Origin: Selenomonas ruminantium AC2024
GTDB lineage: Bacteria > Bacillota > Negativicutes > Selenomonadales > Selenomonadaceae
Length of the DNA: 64,000 nucleotides
Assembly: GCF_000687995.1 (NCBI RefSeq)
Contig: NZ_JIAC01000001.1
Span: forward strand, 496,001 to 560,000
Direction of reading: 5' to 3'
Shown in pieces: positions 62,853-64,000 of this stretch. The notes under the pieces were generated by a model. It had not been told where the DNA came from. It saw only the letters and a program-made list of their open reading frames with translations, and did no database searches. The position numbers and the translations under genes are program-made. Each line of letters begins with the position of its first letter. The first letter of the stretch is position 1.

Positions 62853-64000
62853 CGGACCGTTCTTTTGTCATTACATGGAAAAATTTTTCGCAGGCCATGG
62901 ACTGGATTGCGGATTCATTGTCCCAAGAAAAGGCTGAACAGCATGAAATTTATCTGATGCAGCTGCTCGTAGAGGAAACTTTTCAGCGTTTGGCCCAGCA
63001 GGATAAAAAGGCGGAAGACTTTAGCCTGACGTTGAGCTGGAAAAAGTCCTTTCATCGCTTAAAGCTGTTGCTGACGGCCAAAGGGGATGCCTATAATCCT
63101 TTGTTGCTGCTGCCGGAGGATATGGAAAGTGACCTGACAGGGTATGCAATTCTGAAAGCCCATCGCAAACGGCTGAAGTATTCGCGCAGCAGACGGCGGG
63201 GCGAAAATATTGTGGCCATACAGTTCCGTGACCCGGAGTATCAGGAAGTGCGCAGGATTCTGGCAGGACTGATTTTTGGCACGGCTGTGGGGGCGTTGCT
63301 GTACTTTGAAGCTAGTCAGGCAGCTAAGGACTGGCTGGAGGCAGTTGTTATCGAACCGATACAGACGGTATTTATCAGCGCACTGATGATGGCGATTGCG
63401 CCGATGATATTTTTCTCGGTTATTGAGGGGATTATCAGTATGTCCTATTCCAGCAATATCGGACGTATCGGCTGGCATGTGGTCTTATGGTCACTGCTGA
63501 AACTGGCTTTTTTCGTAGCGGCCGGCCTACTGGCAGGTTATCTTATGGGCGGCACACCGGAAATTTTGGATACCCTTACCCTTACGTTGGAGGGCAATCT
63601 TGGCAATGCTCCGGGTATTACGGTGGGGTCGCTGTTAGGAGGAATTGTGCCGGGGAATGTGGTTTCGCCTTTTTCGACCAATAACATCATGCAGACTTTG
63701 TTTCTGGCCTGCTTCTGTGGTTTTATCCTGAATAAAATGGACGGACAGCTGGATTGGGCGCGTGAAGGGGTTCGCTTTATGAGCAATTTTACGATGAATG
63801 TTGTTCAGACCGTGAGCCTGCTGCTTCCCTTTCTGGTGTGTATATCCACTATCAAAATGGTTATGCAGCTGGGGATTATTGGCCTTTGGGCGTATGGCCG
63901 GATGCTCCTGGTCATTGCGTTGGGGCTGCCCCTTAGCTTTTTGGTGGCGGCTTTGCTGATTCTGCTAGTTGCCCGTTGCTCGCCCCTGCCTTTTTTACAA
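62831..64000 (+). CDS. SDF (dicarboxylate/amino acid:cation symporter) family transporter with N-terminal ATPase-like domain, truncated by window end
   Basis: An open frame of 390 codons running off the window, beginning 22 bp before the preceding stop codon. Residues of about 1-130 are soluble; YLMQLLVEETFQRLAQ and LLLTAKGDAYNPLLLL resemble the N box and a later motif of GHKL/anti-sigma-type ATPase domains, but the catalytic Asn is Gln. From about 148 on there are membrane segments; SALMMAIAPMIFFSVIEGI and NVVSPFSTNNIMQTLFLACF match the SDF symporter core. The C-terminal substrate and sodium motifs lie outside the window. The start codon lacks a clear SD sequence. Substrate unknown. Confidence 0.72.
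   Translation, partial: MADYTRITDRSFVITWKNFSQAMDWIADSLSQEKAEQHEIYLMQLLVEETFQRLAQQDKKAEDFSLTLSWKKSFHRLKLLLTAKGDAYNPLLLLPEDMESDLTGYAILKAHRKRLKYSRSRRRGENIVAIQFRDPEYQEVRRILAGLIFGTAVGALLYFEASQAAKDWLEAVVIEPIQTVFISALMMAIAPMIFFSVIEGIISMSYSSNIGRIGWHVVLWSLLKLAFFVAAGLLAGYLMGGTPEILDTLTLTLEGNLGNAPGITVGSLLGGIVPGNVVSPFSTNNIMQTLFLACFCGFILNKMDGQLDWAREGVRFMSNFTMNVVQTVSLLLPFLVCISTIKMVMQLGIIGLWAYGRMLLVIALGLPLSFLVAALLILLVARCSPLPFLQ

Overview
The window carries the chromosomal replication origin region of a low-to-mid GC bacterium that looks like a member of the Negativicutes, probably Selenomonas or a close relative. This assignment is an inference. It rests on the Firmicutes-type gene order (mnmE-mnmG-rsmG, rpmH-rnpA-yidD-yidC-jag, dnaA-dnaN-S4-recF-DUF721-remB-gyrB, gyrA), B. 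subtilis-type parS and origin signals, and the character of the accessory genes. No rRNA, tRNA, CRISPR array, transposase or prophage was found.

Layout, left to right. 0-8.2 kb: a PreA-like iron-sulfur flavoprotein, an NlpC/P60 cell-wall hydrolase and a glutamate synthase made of three separate proteins. 8.5-11.8 kb: an M23 peptidase, a DUF4446 protein, ParB and ParA, with three perfect parS sites at 1.55, 3.05 and 11.97 kb. 12-18 kb: a B12-dependent methionine synthase with its reactivation domain as a separate protein, phosphofructokinase, and a stand-alone AICAR formyltransferase under a ZTP riboswitch. 18-20 kb: small secreted or hypothetical proteins, one interrupted at a run of eight G. 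20.7-27.2 kb: the tRNA-modification and ribosome/membrane-insertion operons. 27.2-35.1 kb: the origin. DnaA boxes lie upstream of dnaA, and a second block with DnaA-trios and an AT-rich unwinding region lies between dnaA and dnaN, followed by dnaN, S4, recF, a DciA-like gene, remB and gyrB. 35.1-42.3 kb: a Mn-sensing riboswitch with terC and htpX, a degenerate guanylate kinase-like protein, threonine synthase, exopolyphosphatase and gyrA. 42.4-47.9 kb: malic enzyme, an LCP protein, a CYTH protein, a large DnaA-box cluster far from oriC, MgtC and a cytidine deaminase homologue without zinc ligands. 47.9-50.8 kb: an AT-rich accessory patch with a DUF4160 pair and a membrane-anchored coiled-coil Mrr-like nuclease. 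51-56 kb: a purine permease and a fruRKA fructose PTS operon. 56-64 kb: YitT, carbonic anhydrase, pantothenate symporter, AzlD, an apparently secreted methyltransferase and a truncated SDF transporter with an N-terminal domain resembling an ATPase.

Genes left of about 29.2 kb are mostly on the minus strand and genes right of it mostly on the plus strand, as expected for two forks leaving oriC between dnaA and dnaN.

The most unusual signals are outside genes. First, a family of long stem-loop repeats: two copies at 16.25-16.66 and 20.16-20.64 kb are inverted pairs of one unit whose arms differ between copies yet stay self-complementary, and a shorter relative lies at 50.8 kb. Second, a DnaA-box cluster at 45.8-46.05 kb reproduces the exact spacing of a three-box group found upstream of dnaA. 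All functional calls come from reading the sequence and family knowledge; no database search was run.
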